From the NCBI GenBank assembly GCA_028287285.1, contig JAQBPY010000056.1, forward strand, positions 1-58,536: a stretch of 58,536 nucleotides of DNA, written 5' to 3'. The translations under genes and the position numbers were made by a program. Shown in pieces: positions 9,127-18,584 of the stretch. The DNA comes from Gemmatimonadota bacterium. Its GTDB lineage: Bacteria; Gemmatimonadota; Gemmatimonadetes; Gemmatimonadales; Gemmatimonadaceae. The notes under the pieces are model-generated. The model searched no databases. It had not been told where the DNA came from and was given only the letters and a program-made list of their open reading frames with translations. The stretch's first letter is position 1. Each line of letters starts with the position of its first letter.

Positions 9127-9627
9127 TCAGGGCGTCTTCTGCCCATTCGTCATCGTGGAGACCACGATGGCGCCCGCGGAATGGCCGATGCCAAAACGCG
9201 CCTGCGCCTCCGTGCCGTTGTAGCGGCGAATGGAATAGACGTCGGCCGAGCGGATCTTCTTGAGCTCATCGGTTCCGCCAACACGACTGCCGTCGATGTA
9301 GACCTGAATTCCGCCCGACGCACCGGGCGCAGAGCGCCCGCTCGGGTTGACGTCGTCATTGTATCCGGCGGTCTTCCCGGTGCTGTCGATCCTGGCGTTC
9401 GCGCGATTGGACGGCGCTGGAATGCGGACGTTGTACCAGTTGTTGTGAATCGACTCGATGACCTCGTACACGGACGACGATTTCGTGTCGAGAATCTGTT
9501 CGCGGGTGATGAGGTCCGACGATGGCCGCTGAACGGCGGCCGTTTCCTGCGCCGACAGCGAAACGCCAGGAGCGCAGAGAACGACGATTGCGGCGATCGC
9601 GACTGTTGCCCGGTTCATGGCTCGCAT
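9127..9627 (-). CDS. Exported TonB-plug-domain-only protein
   Basis: A 166-residue protein with a signal peptide (cleavage near SLSAQE) and a C-terminal segment resembling the plug of TonB-dependent receptors: a QVYIDGSRVGG strand, a DVYSIRRYNG strand and a closing FGIGHSAGAIVVST strand. There is no beta-barrel, so it is not a transporter alone. Such stand-alone plugs may act as periplasmic binding or scaffold modules; function unknown. ATG 9627 and ATG 9618 are both possible starts. It converges on the lactonase gene. Confidence 0.65.
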   Translation of the reverse strand: MRAMNRATVAIAAIVVLCAPGVSLSAQETAAVQRPSSDLITREQILDTKSSSVYEVIESIHNNWYNVRIPAPSNRANARIDSTGKTAGYNDDVNPSGRSAPGASGGIQVYIDGSRVGGTDELKKIRSADVYSIRRYNGTEAQARFGIGHSAGAIVVSTMTNGQKTP

Positions 9628-9723
9628 GGTCAGACCCGTTGAATGTCCCTCGAATACCGCGCCGGCGCGCGCGCTCCATTCAGCATAGGGCGTACGGATT
9701 CCGGCAGCAAGAGATAACAAAAG

Positions 9724-9751
9724 TTGAACACTCTTTCGGCCACATCATCAT
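9724..9751 (+). promoter_or_regulatory. Weak promoter candidate for the Mrp gene
   Basis: TTGAAC at 9724-9729 and CATCAT at 9746-9751 are separated by 16 bases, in an AT-rich stretch ending 12 bases before the Mrp start codon. If used, the transcript would be nearly leaderless. The -10 element matches TATAAT at only four of six positions. Confidence 0.3.
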
Positions 9752-9763
9752 TATTGTTCCTGA

Positions 9764-10876
<1,113 letters not shown>

Positions 10877-10897
10877 ACCAGTTCAGCCGCCCGCCGG

Positions 10898-11752
10898 CTA
10901 TTGCGCCGAGTGCTGGACGTCGATCTTGCCGAAGAACGTTTCGGCGCGCACACGAAGCTTGAAGGGCGCGGCATCGAAGTTGGTGGAGTACCATGCGCCG
11001 TCGTCGCGTTTCACGAGTCCCGCGTGCTCGAATCCGGTGGCCACACGCTGCACCTCGATCCGGACGCCGACGTCATCGGGAATGCGCAACGTCAGCTTGC
11101 CAACAGTGAGCCGAGTGGTGACCGCAAGGTCATGCGTCCACTTGCCGCTGAAATCGAGATCCAGGCTGCCCACGCCTGCGCTCACGCGCATGCGCTCCGC
11201 ATTGGCGTTGGCGAGGCGGCTGGCGGTGAAATCCGCTGCGCCGACGTTCACATCCAGGTCGCGCATGGCCACGCGATTGGGACGCGAGAACAGCAGCGAT
11301 GCATCCGTCGCACCGCAGTCGAGGCGTAGCGAATGCAGCGACATCTCGCCCAGGTCCAGCGATGATTGCGTTCCTCCAAAATCCAGCTCGAGATCGAGCG
11401 GCACCGCGCGCGTGAGCATGAGTCTGAGCTCACCGTCTTCGCTCTGCCCCGATGCGCGCGATGCGCCGCCGCGGGCCTCGAGGCCAAGCGACGTGCTGTG
11501 CTGGTCAGGATCATGGAGATGCACGGGGACGGTGCGACGTTCGTCGTACCGAAGGTGCATGGAGTACAACATCGGGTCGCTGGTTCCGCGCACATCCACC
11601 TTGCCGGCGGTGTACTGCACGCGCACGCGTTGCGGCAGCGTGTCCCGCAGCTGGCGGGCAATGTCCACGCTGCGCCAGAGAGGCGCACTCTGCGCGCGCA
11701 TGCTGCCTGGCAGGAGCGCGACGAGCGCCGCCATCACGCGAGCGAGCTTCAT
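10898..11752 (-). CDS. Exported DUF4097-like beta-strand repeat protein
   Basis: A 284-residue secreted protein with a signal peptide (cleavage near MRAQSA) and many short alternating strands of the kind seen in DUF4097/putative adhesin proteins (GKVDVRG, GGTQSSLDLGE, GVGSLDLDFSG). Such proteins fold as right-handed beta-solenoids and are often encoded beside ECF sigma/anti-sigma pairs. It is the last gene of the sigma operon, its ATG following the previous stop as TGACATG. Molecular role unknown; an envelope-stress effector is inferred from context. Confidence 0.65.
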   Translation of the reverse strand: MKLARVMAALVALLPGSMRAQSAPLWRSVDIARQLRDTLPQRVRVQYTAGKVDVRGTSDPMLYSMHLRYDERRTVPVHLHDPDQHSTSLGLEARGGASRASGQSEDGELRLMLTRAVPLDLELDFGGTQSSLDLGEMSLHSLRLDCGATDASLLFSRPNRVAMRDLDVNVGAADFTASRLANANAERMRVSAGVGSLDLDFSGKWTHDLAVTTRLTVGKLTLRIPDDVGVRIEVQRVATGFEHAGLVKRDDGAWYSTNFDAAPFKLRVRAETFFGKIDVQHSAQ

Positions 11753-11753
11753 G

Positions 11754-12845
11754 TCAGCGCCTCTCGCGCGCGGCGCCGACGGTGCGACGTGCCGCGGGAA
11801 TACCGGCAATGGGCGTTGGCGTTTGCCAGGCCGCGAGCTCCGGCGGGCGCCCGGCCACTGCGCCGGCCACCCGCCGATGCGTGCCGGCCCGCGAGAGAAT
11901 TGCCGCACCCAGACCGAGCGTGACGGCGGCCCATGTCGCGGCCAGCGCCGCCGCGCGGACGACGGTGGCGGCCATTGGCGCCCAGGCCACCAGTGCCGCG
12001 ACCATCCACAGCACAAAAAACAGCGCGATGCCCATAGCGAGCGCACCGAGCGCGCGCATCCTGTCCTGACCGTCGCCGCGCTGCCAGAGCGCACCGCCCA
12101 CGAGGCGTGCGACGGCGAGAAAGCCCAGGGTGATGAGCCCGGCCGCCGCAATGGCATAGGCCACGATGGCGAACGGAATGAGCAGGATGCCGATCAGGCT
12201 CAGCACGCAGGCCACAATGAGCACGAGCAGCGCGGGCAGAACCGCCAGCTGTCCCAGAATGCCGAACCAGAAGGTTCGGACGAACTGACTCTCGATGGTG
12301 GCCACGACTTCGTCGAGATTGCGGCCTGCGAACAACAGCACACCAGCCGCAACAAAGAGCAGCACCCCGAACGTGCACGCAACGAGCTTCGTGGCGTAGA
12401 GGGTGCGTTGCGCGGGGGTGCGGACGTCCAAAACCGCTGGCGACGTGCCCAGGAGCGCAGGCAGCGCGGACATGGCCCGAATCTCACCGAGTACCTGGCC
12501 ACTGTCTGCGTTGACGTGACCGCCTACCGCGACGGCATCCTTTCCAACAACGCCGCCACGATGCACGGTGACATCACCGGCGAGACTGACGACGGAGCCC
12601 TCCACACGGCCGAGGACCTCAATGGGACCCTGGGCGACCACCGTGCCGCGCACAGTCGTGCCCGCCGGGATGGTGCGTGGGCCAGGCGACACGCTGTCTG
12701 CCGGTGGGAGACCGCTGATGAGCTCGCCCTTGGACAGGCGTTCAAGATCTCGAGAAAGATTTGCGCGGCTCGCTCCCTGCGCGATCACCAGGCCAGGGAG
12801 AAAACAGACGAGCGCGGCTCCGATGCTGCGAGCGCCGGCGCCCAT
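11754..12845 (-). CDS. Bactofilin-like domain fused to a multi-pass membrane domain
   Basis: A 363-residue protein starting with a signal/anchor sequence, then a region of about 100 residues that looks like a polymer-forming bactofilin beta-helix (GTTVRGTVVAQG, VLGRVEGSVVSLAG, VTVHRGGVVGKDAVAVGG), then roughly six hydrophobic helices (about 150-320) and a basic C-terminal tail. Bactofilins are usually small cytosolic scaffolds; here the beta-helix follows an export-type N-terminus and so probably faces the periplasm. The ATG lies one base after the anti-sigma stop, indicating translational coupling. Function unknown; an envelope scaffold is inferred. Confidence 0.7.
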   Translation of the reverse strand: MGAGARSIGAALVCFLPGLVIAQGASRANLSRDLERLSKGELISGLPPADSVSPGPRTIPAGTTVRGTVVAQGPIEVLGRVEGSVVSLAGDVTVHRGGVVGKDAVAVGGHVNADSGQVLGEIRAMSALPALLGTSPAVLDVRTPAQRTLYATKLVACTFGVLLFVAAGVLLFAGRNLDEVVATIESQFVRTFWFGILGQLAVLPALLVLIVACVLSLIGILLIPFAIVAYAIAAAGLITLGFLAVARLVGGALWQRGDGQDRMRALGALAMGIALFFVLWMVAALVAWAPMAATVVRAAALAATWAAVTLGLGAAILSRAGTHRRVAGAVAGRPPELAAWQTPTPIAGIPAARRTVGAARERR

Positions 12846-12846
12846 G

Positions 12847-13428
12847 CTAATGACGGCCGGCGGTAGCCAGACGCCGTATGCCGGCGACTGTTCCGAAAGC
12901 GGTAATGGCAAACCCGGCCAGCAGGAGCGAGACGCCAATGGCGCCGGTGGCCTGCAGCGCGGCCAGTGCCGGCTCGCCCAGCACCGACACGACCACGTCG
13001 CGGCCGGCGCCCACCACGAGGAACCGCAGACGGTCGCTCAGCAGCCCCGTCATGAACACCGCGGCGTCGCCCTGTGCCGCGAGCCAGACGAGGCCAAGGG
13101 TGAGCAGCCCTGTGGCCGACGCGAACACCGCGGCCGCCGCAATGCGGGCCGGACCGGCCTGGGGCAGCCACCGGACCACCGAGTCGCGCGCCGCCACGTG
13201 AGCCGGAACAAAGACCGGCACCCGGGCCATGACCCGATCGGCAAGCCGCGAATCGGGCGCAAAATGCGGAATGGACTCCAGCGCATCCACCACGACGCGC
13301 GCATCCTCGAACCGCTCGAGGCACTCGGCGCATTCGTCGAGGTGTGCGCGAAGCGGGGCGACGCCGAAGCCGGCTTCGCCGTCGACCAGAAGGTCGATCT
13401 CGTTGGGGAGTAGGTGTCGATGATTCAT
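12847..13428 (-). CDS. Zinc-finger anti-sigma factor, membrane-anchored
   Basis: A 193-residue anti-sigma factor of the zf-HC2/ZAS class. The N-terminal cytoplasmic part carries HLDECAEC, giving the H-x3-C-x2-C zinc-binding signature, and hydrophobic segments near residues 95-120 and 160-180 anchor it in the membrane. It should sequester the ECF sigma factor encoded 79 bases upstream on the same strand until an envelope signal releases it. No recognisable sensor domain is present beyond the membrane segments. Confidence 0.82.
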   Translation of the reverse strand: MNHRHLLPNEIDLLVDGEAGFGVAPLRAHLDECAECLERFEDARVVVDALESIPHFAPDSRLADRVMARVPVFVPAHVAARDSVVRWLPQAGPARIAAAAVFASATGLLTLGLVWLAAQGDAAVFMTGLLSDRLRFLVVGAGRDVVVSVLGEPALAALQATGAIGVSLLLAGFAITAFGTVAGIRRLATAGRH

Positions 13429-13507
13429 CGTGGCTCTGTACCTGTGTACGGACGCTGGACGGAATGAGTTTCAACCGGAAGAAAATGGCCAGTCTGTGTG
13501 CGGTACG

Positions 13508-14110
13508 TCACTCTCTGGTATGCTCCAGCGCCCGCCGGAGCTCGTGGCGGGCGCGATGGATGTAGGTCTTGACGGTCCCGAGCGGAAGGTCGAGGGTACT
13601 GGCGATCTCCTCATAGGACCTCCCTTCCACGTGCCGCAGCAGGATGCAGGAACGATACTCGGGCCGGAGACTGGCAATGGCCTGCTCGATGGCAGACCCC
13701 AGCTCCTTGGCTTCCATCTCGTCGTGCGCATTCTCGGACTCGTCGCCGATGTCGAACCGGGAGCTTTCGACCGCCTCGATCGTTCCCGCATGCTCGGAGC
13801 CGTGGATGCTGATTGTATCCAGCTGTCGCCTTCGCAGATGATCGATGGCTACATTGTTGGCGATCTTGAACAGCCACGACGAGAACTTGAAGTCGGTGCG
13901 GTAGCGGTCGAGGTGCGAGAGCACCTTGACGAAGGTGTCCTGCGTGAGGTCTTCGGCAAGCTCACGGTTGCGTACCATGCGGAACACGAGCGAAAAGACC
14001 GGCCGCTCGTAGCGCTTGATCAGCTCGCGATGTGCGGCGTCACGCCCTTCCATTGCAAGGGCGACGACGTCGGCATCGGGCAGGTTGCTGAGATCGAGGG
14101 CGCGGAGCAT
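13508..14110 (-). CDS. RpoE-type ECF RNA polymerase sigma factor
   Basis: A 200-residue ECF sigma factor. Sigma region 2 is visible around DLTQDTFVKVLSHLDRY and FSSWLFKIANNVAIDHLRRR; region 4 around LRPEYRSCILLRHVEGRSY and LPLGTVKTYIHRAR. A 50-residue acidic linker separates them. ATG 14110 gives the usual N-terminus; the frame continues upstream but with a non-family sequence. First gene of a four-gene operon (sigma, anti-sigma, bactofilin-membrane, DUF4097-like), probably autoregulated. Divergent from ubiE with a 124-base gap that should hold both promoters. Confidence 0.92.
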   Translation of the reverse strand: MLRALDLSNLPDADVVALAMEGRDAAHRELIKRYERPVFSLVFRMVRNRELAEDLTQDTFVKVLSHLDRYRTDFKFSSWLFKIANNVAIDHLRRRQLDTISIHGSEHAGTIEAVESSRFDIGDESENAHDEMEAKELGSAIEQAIASLRPEYRSCILLRHVEGRSYEEIASTLDLPLGTVKTYIHRARHELRRALEHTRE

Positions 14111-14234
14111 CGGGGTTTGCGGGGCCGCGCCGCCCGGAGTGCCGAGCGTCGTGAAGCAGACGGAAAAGTATTCGCCGCTGCACGCGCAATCCAGCCACGC
14201 GCTTGCCCTGCCTCTGGCGCTCCGCGACTTTACC

Positions 14235-14987
14235 ATGATGCTCGATGCAGATGTGGAACTGACTCGCGCCGGCTTGGCAGCGGAGGGCGGCTCCGAAAAA
14301 CGTGCGTACGTGCGCACGGTGTTCGAGGAAATCGCGCCGCGCTACGACCTGCTCAACCACCTGCTCAGCCTGAACATCGACGTCATCTGGCGCCGGCGGG
14401 CACTTCGGGCGTTGGCGTGGTCGCGCACGCCAACGGGCACTTTTCTGGACCTGTGTGCCGGCACGCTCGACGTGGGCGCCGAGTTGAACCGGCAGCCTGG
14501 TTTTGCGGGCTTCATTATCGGGGCGGATTTCGCCGTGCCCATGCTGCGCGCCGGCGCGGGAAAGGCCCCGCCCGAACGGCTCGGGCCCGTGGGTGCGGAC
14601 GCACAGCTGCTGCCCCTGCGTGACAGCTCGGTGGACGGTGCGACGGTGGCATTCGGCATCCGCAACGTGGCGTCGCTGGACATTGCGCTCCGGGAAGTGT
14701 TTCGCGTGCTCAAGCCCGGTGCGCGCTTCGTGATCCTCGAGTTCACGACGCCCAGGTCAGCCGTCGTGCGTACGTTCTATCACGCGTACTTTCATCATGT
14801 GCTGCCGTTCATTGGCGGCGTGATCAGCGGACACAGGTCCGCGTACAAGTATCTGCCAAAGTCCGTCGCACATTTCCCGGCGGAGCCGGAGCTCGCGCGG
14901 CGGATGACGGCAGCGGGCTTCCTGGCGGTGAAATGGGAATCGCTCAGCTTCGGCATCGCCGCGATTCATGCAGGCACGAAACCGTAG
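14235..14987 (+). CDS. ubiE: UbiE/MenG C-methyltransferase of quinone synthesis
   Basis: A 250-residue SAM-dependent methyltransferase that adds the ring methyl group in the last step of menaquinone (or ubiquinone) synthesis. Family hallmarks include YDLLNHLLSLNID near residue 38, the SAM-binding FLDLCAGTLDVG, and FGIRNV plus LKPGARFVILEF in the C-terminal half. Two ATGs in tandem (14235 and 14238) are both plausible. It heads a compact plus-strand run with ubiD, ubiA and ubiX. Its TAG stop lies inside a copy of the dispersed repeat. Confidence 0.92.
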   Translation: MMLDADVELTRAGLAAEGGSEKRAYVRTVFEEIAPRYDLLNHLLSLNIDVIWRRRALRALAWSRTPTGTFLDLCAGTLDVGAELNRQPGFAGFIIGADFAVPMLRAGAGKAPPERLGPVGADAQLLPLRDSSVDGATVAFGIRNVASLDIALREVFRVLKPGARFVILEFTTPRSAVVRTFYHAYFHHVLPFIGGVISGHRSAYKYLPKSVAHFPAEPELARRMTAAGFLAVKWESLSFGIAAIHAGTKP

Positions 14988-15012
14988 GTTCCTGCGCTTC
15001 GCTCGGGACGAC
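14984..15012 (-). repeat. Dispersed small repeat, divergent copy D, at the ubiE stop
   Basis: Read on the minus strand this is GTCGTCCCGAGCGAAGCG...CCTAC, resembling the 25-base repeat at 1858 and 38915 with an inserted base and several mismatches. It occupies most of the 45-base gap between ubiE and ubiD and supplies the ubiE stop codon at 14985-14987. Confidence 0.4.
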
Positions 15013-15032
15013 ATATCCTTTCGCGTACACAC

Positions 15033-16514
15033 GTGGCCCTCGATACTCTCAGCCAGTTCGTTGAAGCAATAGAAGCCGCCGGCGAGCTCGTTCGCATCAA
15101 GCAGCCGGTGCGCGCACATCTCGAGTTGTGCGAGATCAGCGACCGCGTCATGAAGATGCCGGGCGGTGGTCCGGCGTTGCTGTTCGAGCATGTCCTTCTC
15201 AAGGACGGCACCCGGTCAGCCTATCCGGTGGGCATCAATCTCTTTGGTTCGATGACGCGGATGGCCATGTCGCTGGGGGTCGAGACGCTCGACGACCACG
15301 GCGACCGCATTACCCGGCTTCTCGACCTCAAGGTGCCCGAGGGCATCATGGGCAAGCTGTCAATGCTGCCCAGGCTCATGGAAGTTGCAAAGTTTCCGCC
15401 GCGCATGACGTCGGCCAGGCCGGCGTGCCAGGACGTGGTGTGGCGCGGTGACGAGGTGGACCTCGACAAGCTGCCCATCATGCAGTGCTGGCCCGAGGAC
15501 GGTGGTCCGTACATCACCCTGCCCATGGTGATCACGCGCGATCCCAAGCGCGGCATCCGCAATGTGGGCATGTATCGCATCCAGCAGCTGGGCAGGAATA
15601 CCCTGGCCATGCATTGGCAGCGCCACAAGGTCGGTGCGGCCCACTGGCGCGAGATGGCAGAGCGTGGCGAAAAGATGCCGGTGGTCATCGCGATCGGTGC
15701 GGATCCGGCGTCCATGTATTCCGCGTCGGCTCCGCTTCCGCCAACGGTCGACGAATTCATCTTCGCCGGCTTTCTGCGCAGCAAGCCGGTCACGCTGGCA
15801 AAGGCCATCACATGTGACCTCGAGGTACCTGCCGATGCCGACTTCGTGCTCGAGGGCTACATCGATCCGGCGGAGTCGCTCGTGACCGAAGGTCCCTTTG
15901 GCGATCATACGGGTTTCTATTCGCTTGCCGACCTGTATCCGCTGGTGCATGTCACGGCGATCACCATGCGGCACGATCCCATTTTTCCGGCGACGATTGT
16001 CGGGCGTCCGCCCATGGAGGATTTCTATCTCGGTCATGCCACCGAGCGGATCTTCCTGCCGCTGCTGAAGCTGACGATTCCCGAGATCGTGGACTATCAC
16101 ATGCCCGCCGAGGGGATCTTTCACAACCTCGTGTTCGTGAGCATCAAGAAGGAATATCCGGGGCAGGCTTACAAGGTGATGAATGCGCTCTGGGGGCAGG
16201 GGCTGATGTCGCTGGCCAAGGTGCTCGTCGTGGTCGATGACTGGGTCGACGTACGCAATGCGCAGGAGGCATGGTGGGTGGCGCTCAATAACATCGACCC
16301 CGAGCGCGACACACGGTTCACCATGGGGCCCATGGATGTGCTCGACCATTCGTCGCGCGCCTTTACCTATGGATCCAAGATGGGAATGGACGCCACGAAG
16401 AAGCTGCCCGAAGAGGGATTCACACGCGATTGGCCGCCGGTGATCGTGATGGACGATGTGACGAAGGCGTCGGTGGATGCCATGTGGCCGTCGCTGGGCA
16501 TCGTGCCAGGGTGA
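15033..16514 (+). CDS. ubiD: UbiD-family prenylated-FMN decarboxylase (candidate MqnL)
   Basis: A 493-residue UbiD-family decarboxylase using prenylated FMN supplied by UbiX. The conserved EGPFGDHTGFYS segment carrying active-site acids lies near residue 290, and GRPPMEDFYLGHATER is also typical. In ubiquinone producers UbiD decarboxylates polyprenyl-4-hydroxybenzoate; in the futalosine menaquinone route the homologue MqnL, with MqnM (UbiX), acts after prenylation by MqnP (UbiA). The adjacent order ubiE-ubiD-ubiA-ubiX fits the futalosine case, but the substrate cannot be fixed from sequence. Start is GTG 15033; the end overlaps ubiA by GTGA. Confidence 0.92.
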   Translation: MALDTLSQFVEAIEAAGELVRIKQPVRAHLELCEISDRVMKMPGGGPALLFEHVLLKDGTRSAYPVGINLFGSMTRMAMSLGVETLDDHGDRITRLLDLKVPEGIMGKLSMLPRLMEVAKFPPRMTSARPACQDVVWRGDEVDLDKLPIMQCWPEDGGPYITLPMVITRDPKRGIRNVGMYRIQQLGRNTLAMHWQRHKVGAAHWREMAERGEKMPVVIAIGADPASMYSASAPLPPTVDEFIFAGFLRSKPVTLAKAITCDLEVPADADFVLEGYIDPAESLVTEGPFGDHTGFYSLADLYPLVHVTAITMRHDPIFPATIVGRPPMEDFYLGHATERIFLPLLKLTIPEIVDYHMPAEGIFHNLVFVSIKKEYPGQAYKVMNALWGQGLMSLAKVLVVVDDWVDVRNAQEAWWVALNNIDPERDTRFTMGPMDVLDHSSRAFTYGSKMGMDATKKLPEEGFTRDWPPVIVMDDVTKASVDAMWPSLGIVPG

Positions 16515-17461
16515 GCGCGCCAACGCAGCATCCGGCGCGCGAAGGCCAGACATTCCAGGGAACGTCGAGGTTGTCGCTGTATGCGAGCTTCGTGAAGTTG
16601 CCGCATACCGTGTTCGCCTTGCCCTTTGCGCTCGTGGGGGTCACGCTGGCGTCGTATCGCTATCCGGTGACGTGGCGTAGCGTGGCGTGGACGGTGCTGG
16701 CCTTTACGGCCGCACGCTTTGCCGCGATGGGCTTCAACCGGATTGTCGATCGCGAGTACGATGCACGAAATCCCCGCACAAAGATGCGGGAGATTCCGCG
16801 TGGGGTGCTGGGTGTGCGCGAGGCGTGGGTATCAGTGGCCGTTGCGTCCATGGTATTCGTTTTGGCAGCCCGGGCACTGAACCCGCTGTGCTTCGCGCTG
16901 GCGCCAATCGCGCTCGCGTGGGTGTTCTTCTACAGCTACACAAAACGCTTTACGCGCTTTGCGCATCTCGTGCTCGGACTCGGGCTGTCCATTGCGCCGG
17001 TGGGTGGGTACCTGGCGGTCGCGGGGCGTTGGAGCCCGGTGTGGTGGATGCTGTGTGCACTCGCACTGGCGGTCGCCACATGGGTGGGCGGCTTCGACAT
17101 TCTTTACGCGCTGCCCGATGTCGATTTCGACAGGAGCAACGCGCTGCACTCCATTCCTGCCGCCATTGGTGTTCAGCGCGCCATCGTGTTTGCGCGGGCC
17201 ATGCACGTGACGACAATCCTCATGCTGATTGCAACGGGCATTGGTGCGGGCAGCATGGTGATCTATTTCATTGGCGTGGCGATTGCGGCCGCCGTTCTGA
17301 TTTATGAGCACACTCTCGTGAAGGCGGACGACCTGTCAAAGCTGGGCGCTGCGTTCTTTACGGTCAACGGCGTGTTGAGCATCACCTTCCTCCTCTTCGT
17401 CGTTGCGGAGCGGCTGTACGCAGCCGCGTGGATGCGGGCCGCAATGGAACGAGGTCTGTGA
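16511..17461 (+). CDS. ubiA: UbiA-family prenyltransferase (candidate MqnP)
   Basis: A 316-residue polytopic prenyltransferase attaching a polyprenyl chain to an aromatic acid. The first Asp-rich motif appears as NRIVDREYDARNPRT near residue 75, the second as DVDFDRSNALHSIP near 205, and about eight hydrophobic helices are visible. The start is the GTG at 16511 overlapping the ubiD stop as GTGA; the open frame further upstream lies wholly inside ubiD. The last four bases overlap ubiX in the same way. Confidence 0.92.
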   Translation: MSAPTQHPAREGQTFQGTSRLSLYASFVKLPHTVFALPFALVGVTLASYRYPVTWRSVAWTVLAFTAARFAAMGFNRIVDREYDARNPRTKMREIPRGVLGVREAWVSVAVASMVFVLAARALNPLCFALAPIALAWVFFYSYTKRFTRFAHLVLGLGLSIAPVGGYLAVAGRWSPVWWMLCALALAVATWVGGFDILYALPDVDFDRSNALHSIPAAIGVQRAIVFARAMHVTTILMLIATGIGAGSMVIYFIGVAIAAAVLIYEHTLVKADDLSKLGAAFFTVNGVLSITFLLFVVAERLYAAAWMRAAMERGL

Positions 17462-18057
17462 CCTTGCTGCCCGTGGTCGTCGCGATTACCGGTGCATCTG
17501 GAGCCCCCTACGCCGTTCGCTTGCTGGAACAGCTGCTCGTGGCTGCACAGCCCGTCCAGCTCATTCTCTCAGCGCACGGCCTGCGCCTGCTGCAGACTGA
17601 AACGAATATCACCTCGGTAAACTCGCTTCGGGACGCGGTTGGAGCGAGCCGGTGGGACGCACTCGTCACCGCGTTCGACGACAACGATCGGGGTGCCGCG
17701 CCAGCCTCGGGTTCGGCACGCAATCGCGGCATGGTCATCTGCCCGTGCTCCATGGGCACGCTGAGCGCCATCAGCCAGGGCACGTCGCGCTCCCTCGTGG
17801 AACGGGCGGCAGACGTCGCGCTCAAGGAGCGGCGCAAGCTCATCCTGGTGCCGAGGGAGACGCCGTACAGTGCCGTGCATCTGGAGAACATGCTCCGCGT
17901 CACGCGTGCGGGCGCGATCGTCATGCCGGCCAGCCCAGGCTTCTATCACAGGCCAACCACCATCGCGGAGATGGTGGACTTCGTGGTCGCACGCGTCCTC
18001 GACCATCTGAACATCGAGCACATGCTGGGCAGGCGCTGGGGTACCGACGAGGAATGA
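17458..18057 (+). CDS. ubiX: UbiX flavin prenyltransferase (candidate MqnM)
   Basis: A 199-residue flavoprotein that makes prenylated FMN from reduced FMN and dimethylallyl phosphate for UbiD. Typical motifs are ITGASGAPYAVRLLE at the N-terminus, CPCSMGTLSAI in the middle and LVPRETPYSAVHLENM, whose arginine and glutamate contact the substrate. GTG 17458 overlaps the ubiA stop (GTGA), and the gene overlaps the next by ATGA. The cofactor maker and its client UbiD are therefore in one transcript. Confidence 0.93.
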   Translation: MTLLPVVVAITGASGAPYAVRLLEQLLVAAQPVQLILSAHGLRLLQTETNITSVNSLRDAVGASRWDALVTAFDDNDRGAAPASGSARNRGMVICPCSMGTLSAISQGTSRSLVERAADVALKERRKLILVPRETPYSAVHLENMLRVTRAGAIVMPASPGFYHRPTTIAEMVDFVVARVLDHLNIEHMLGRRWGTDEE

Positions 18058-18527
18058 CGACCATTGGTCTCATCTCGGATACGCATGGAATGTTGCGCGC
18101 ATCCGTCCATGACGCGCTGGCAGGGGTAGAGCTCATCCTCCATGCCGGGGACGTGGGCGGCGATGAAGTTCTGGACGAGCTCGCGCTCATTGCACCGGTG
18201 CTGGCGGTATACGGCAACACCGACTCACCTGGTGATCCACGGCTGTCCGAGGCAATTGACCGGAACATTGGCGGACTATCGTTTCACGTCTCGCATGGTC
18301 ACGAAGTGGGAAGCCCGACTCCTGCCAGGCTCGTGATGAAGTACACGGCAGACGTGATCGTGTACGGACACACGCACCGCGAGCTGGTGACGCGCGTTGG
18401 GCATCAGCTGGTGGTAAATCCGGGAGCGGCCGGGGCGCGGCGATTCAATCTCCTACCGAGCGTAGCGCGATTGACAATCGTGGATGGGCAGGCGCAGGTG
18501 GAGGTCATTCCACTGGATGTGGGGTGA
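18054..18527 (+). CDS. YfcE/MJ0936-type metallophosphodiesterase
   Basis: A 157-residue calcineurin-like phosphodiesterase. All metal-ligand motifs are in order: LISDTHG (5-11), HAGDVGG, VYGNTDSPGD, HGHEVG and VYGHTHRE. Family members hydrolyse phosphodiesters in vitro; physiological substrates are mostly unknown. It overlaps ubiX by ATGA and ends the quinone operon. Whether this has functional meaning or is just operon economy is unclear. Confidence 0.88.
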   Translation: MTTIGLISDTHGMLRASVHDALAGVELILHAGDVGGDEVLDELALIAPVLAVYGNTDSPGDPRLSEAIDRNIGGLSFHVSHGHEVGSPTPARLVMKYTADVIVYGHTHRELVTRVGHQLVVNPGAAGARRFNLLPSVARLTIVDGQAQVEVIPLDVG

Positions 18528-18561
18528 CCGGCGTCCCCATTCAAAGGCCATTGCACTATGC

Positions 18562-18584
18562 AGGTCCGAGTGGCGCGCGGACCT
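18562..18584. terminator. Possible bidirectional hairpin between converging genes
   Basis: A seven-base-pair stem AGGTCCG/CGGACCT with a nine-base loop lies between the phosphodiesterase and the converging nuclease gene, touching the nuclease stop codon. No T-tract follows on either strand, so intrinsic termination would be weak. Confidence 0.25.

Noticed and set aside
15360..16553. 397-residue minus-strand open frame over ubiD
   Set aside because: Antisense shadow of a well-conserved decarboxylase with histidine/arginine-rich composition.
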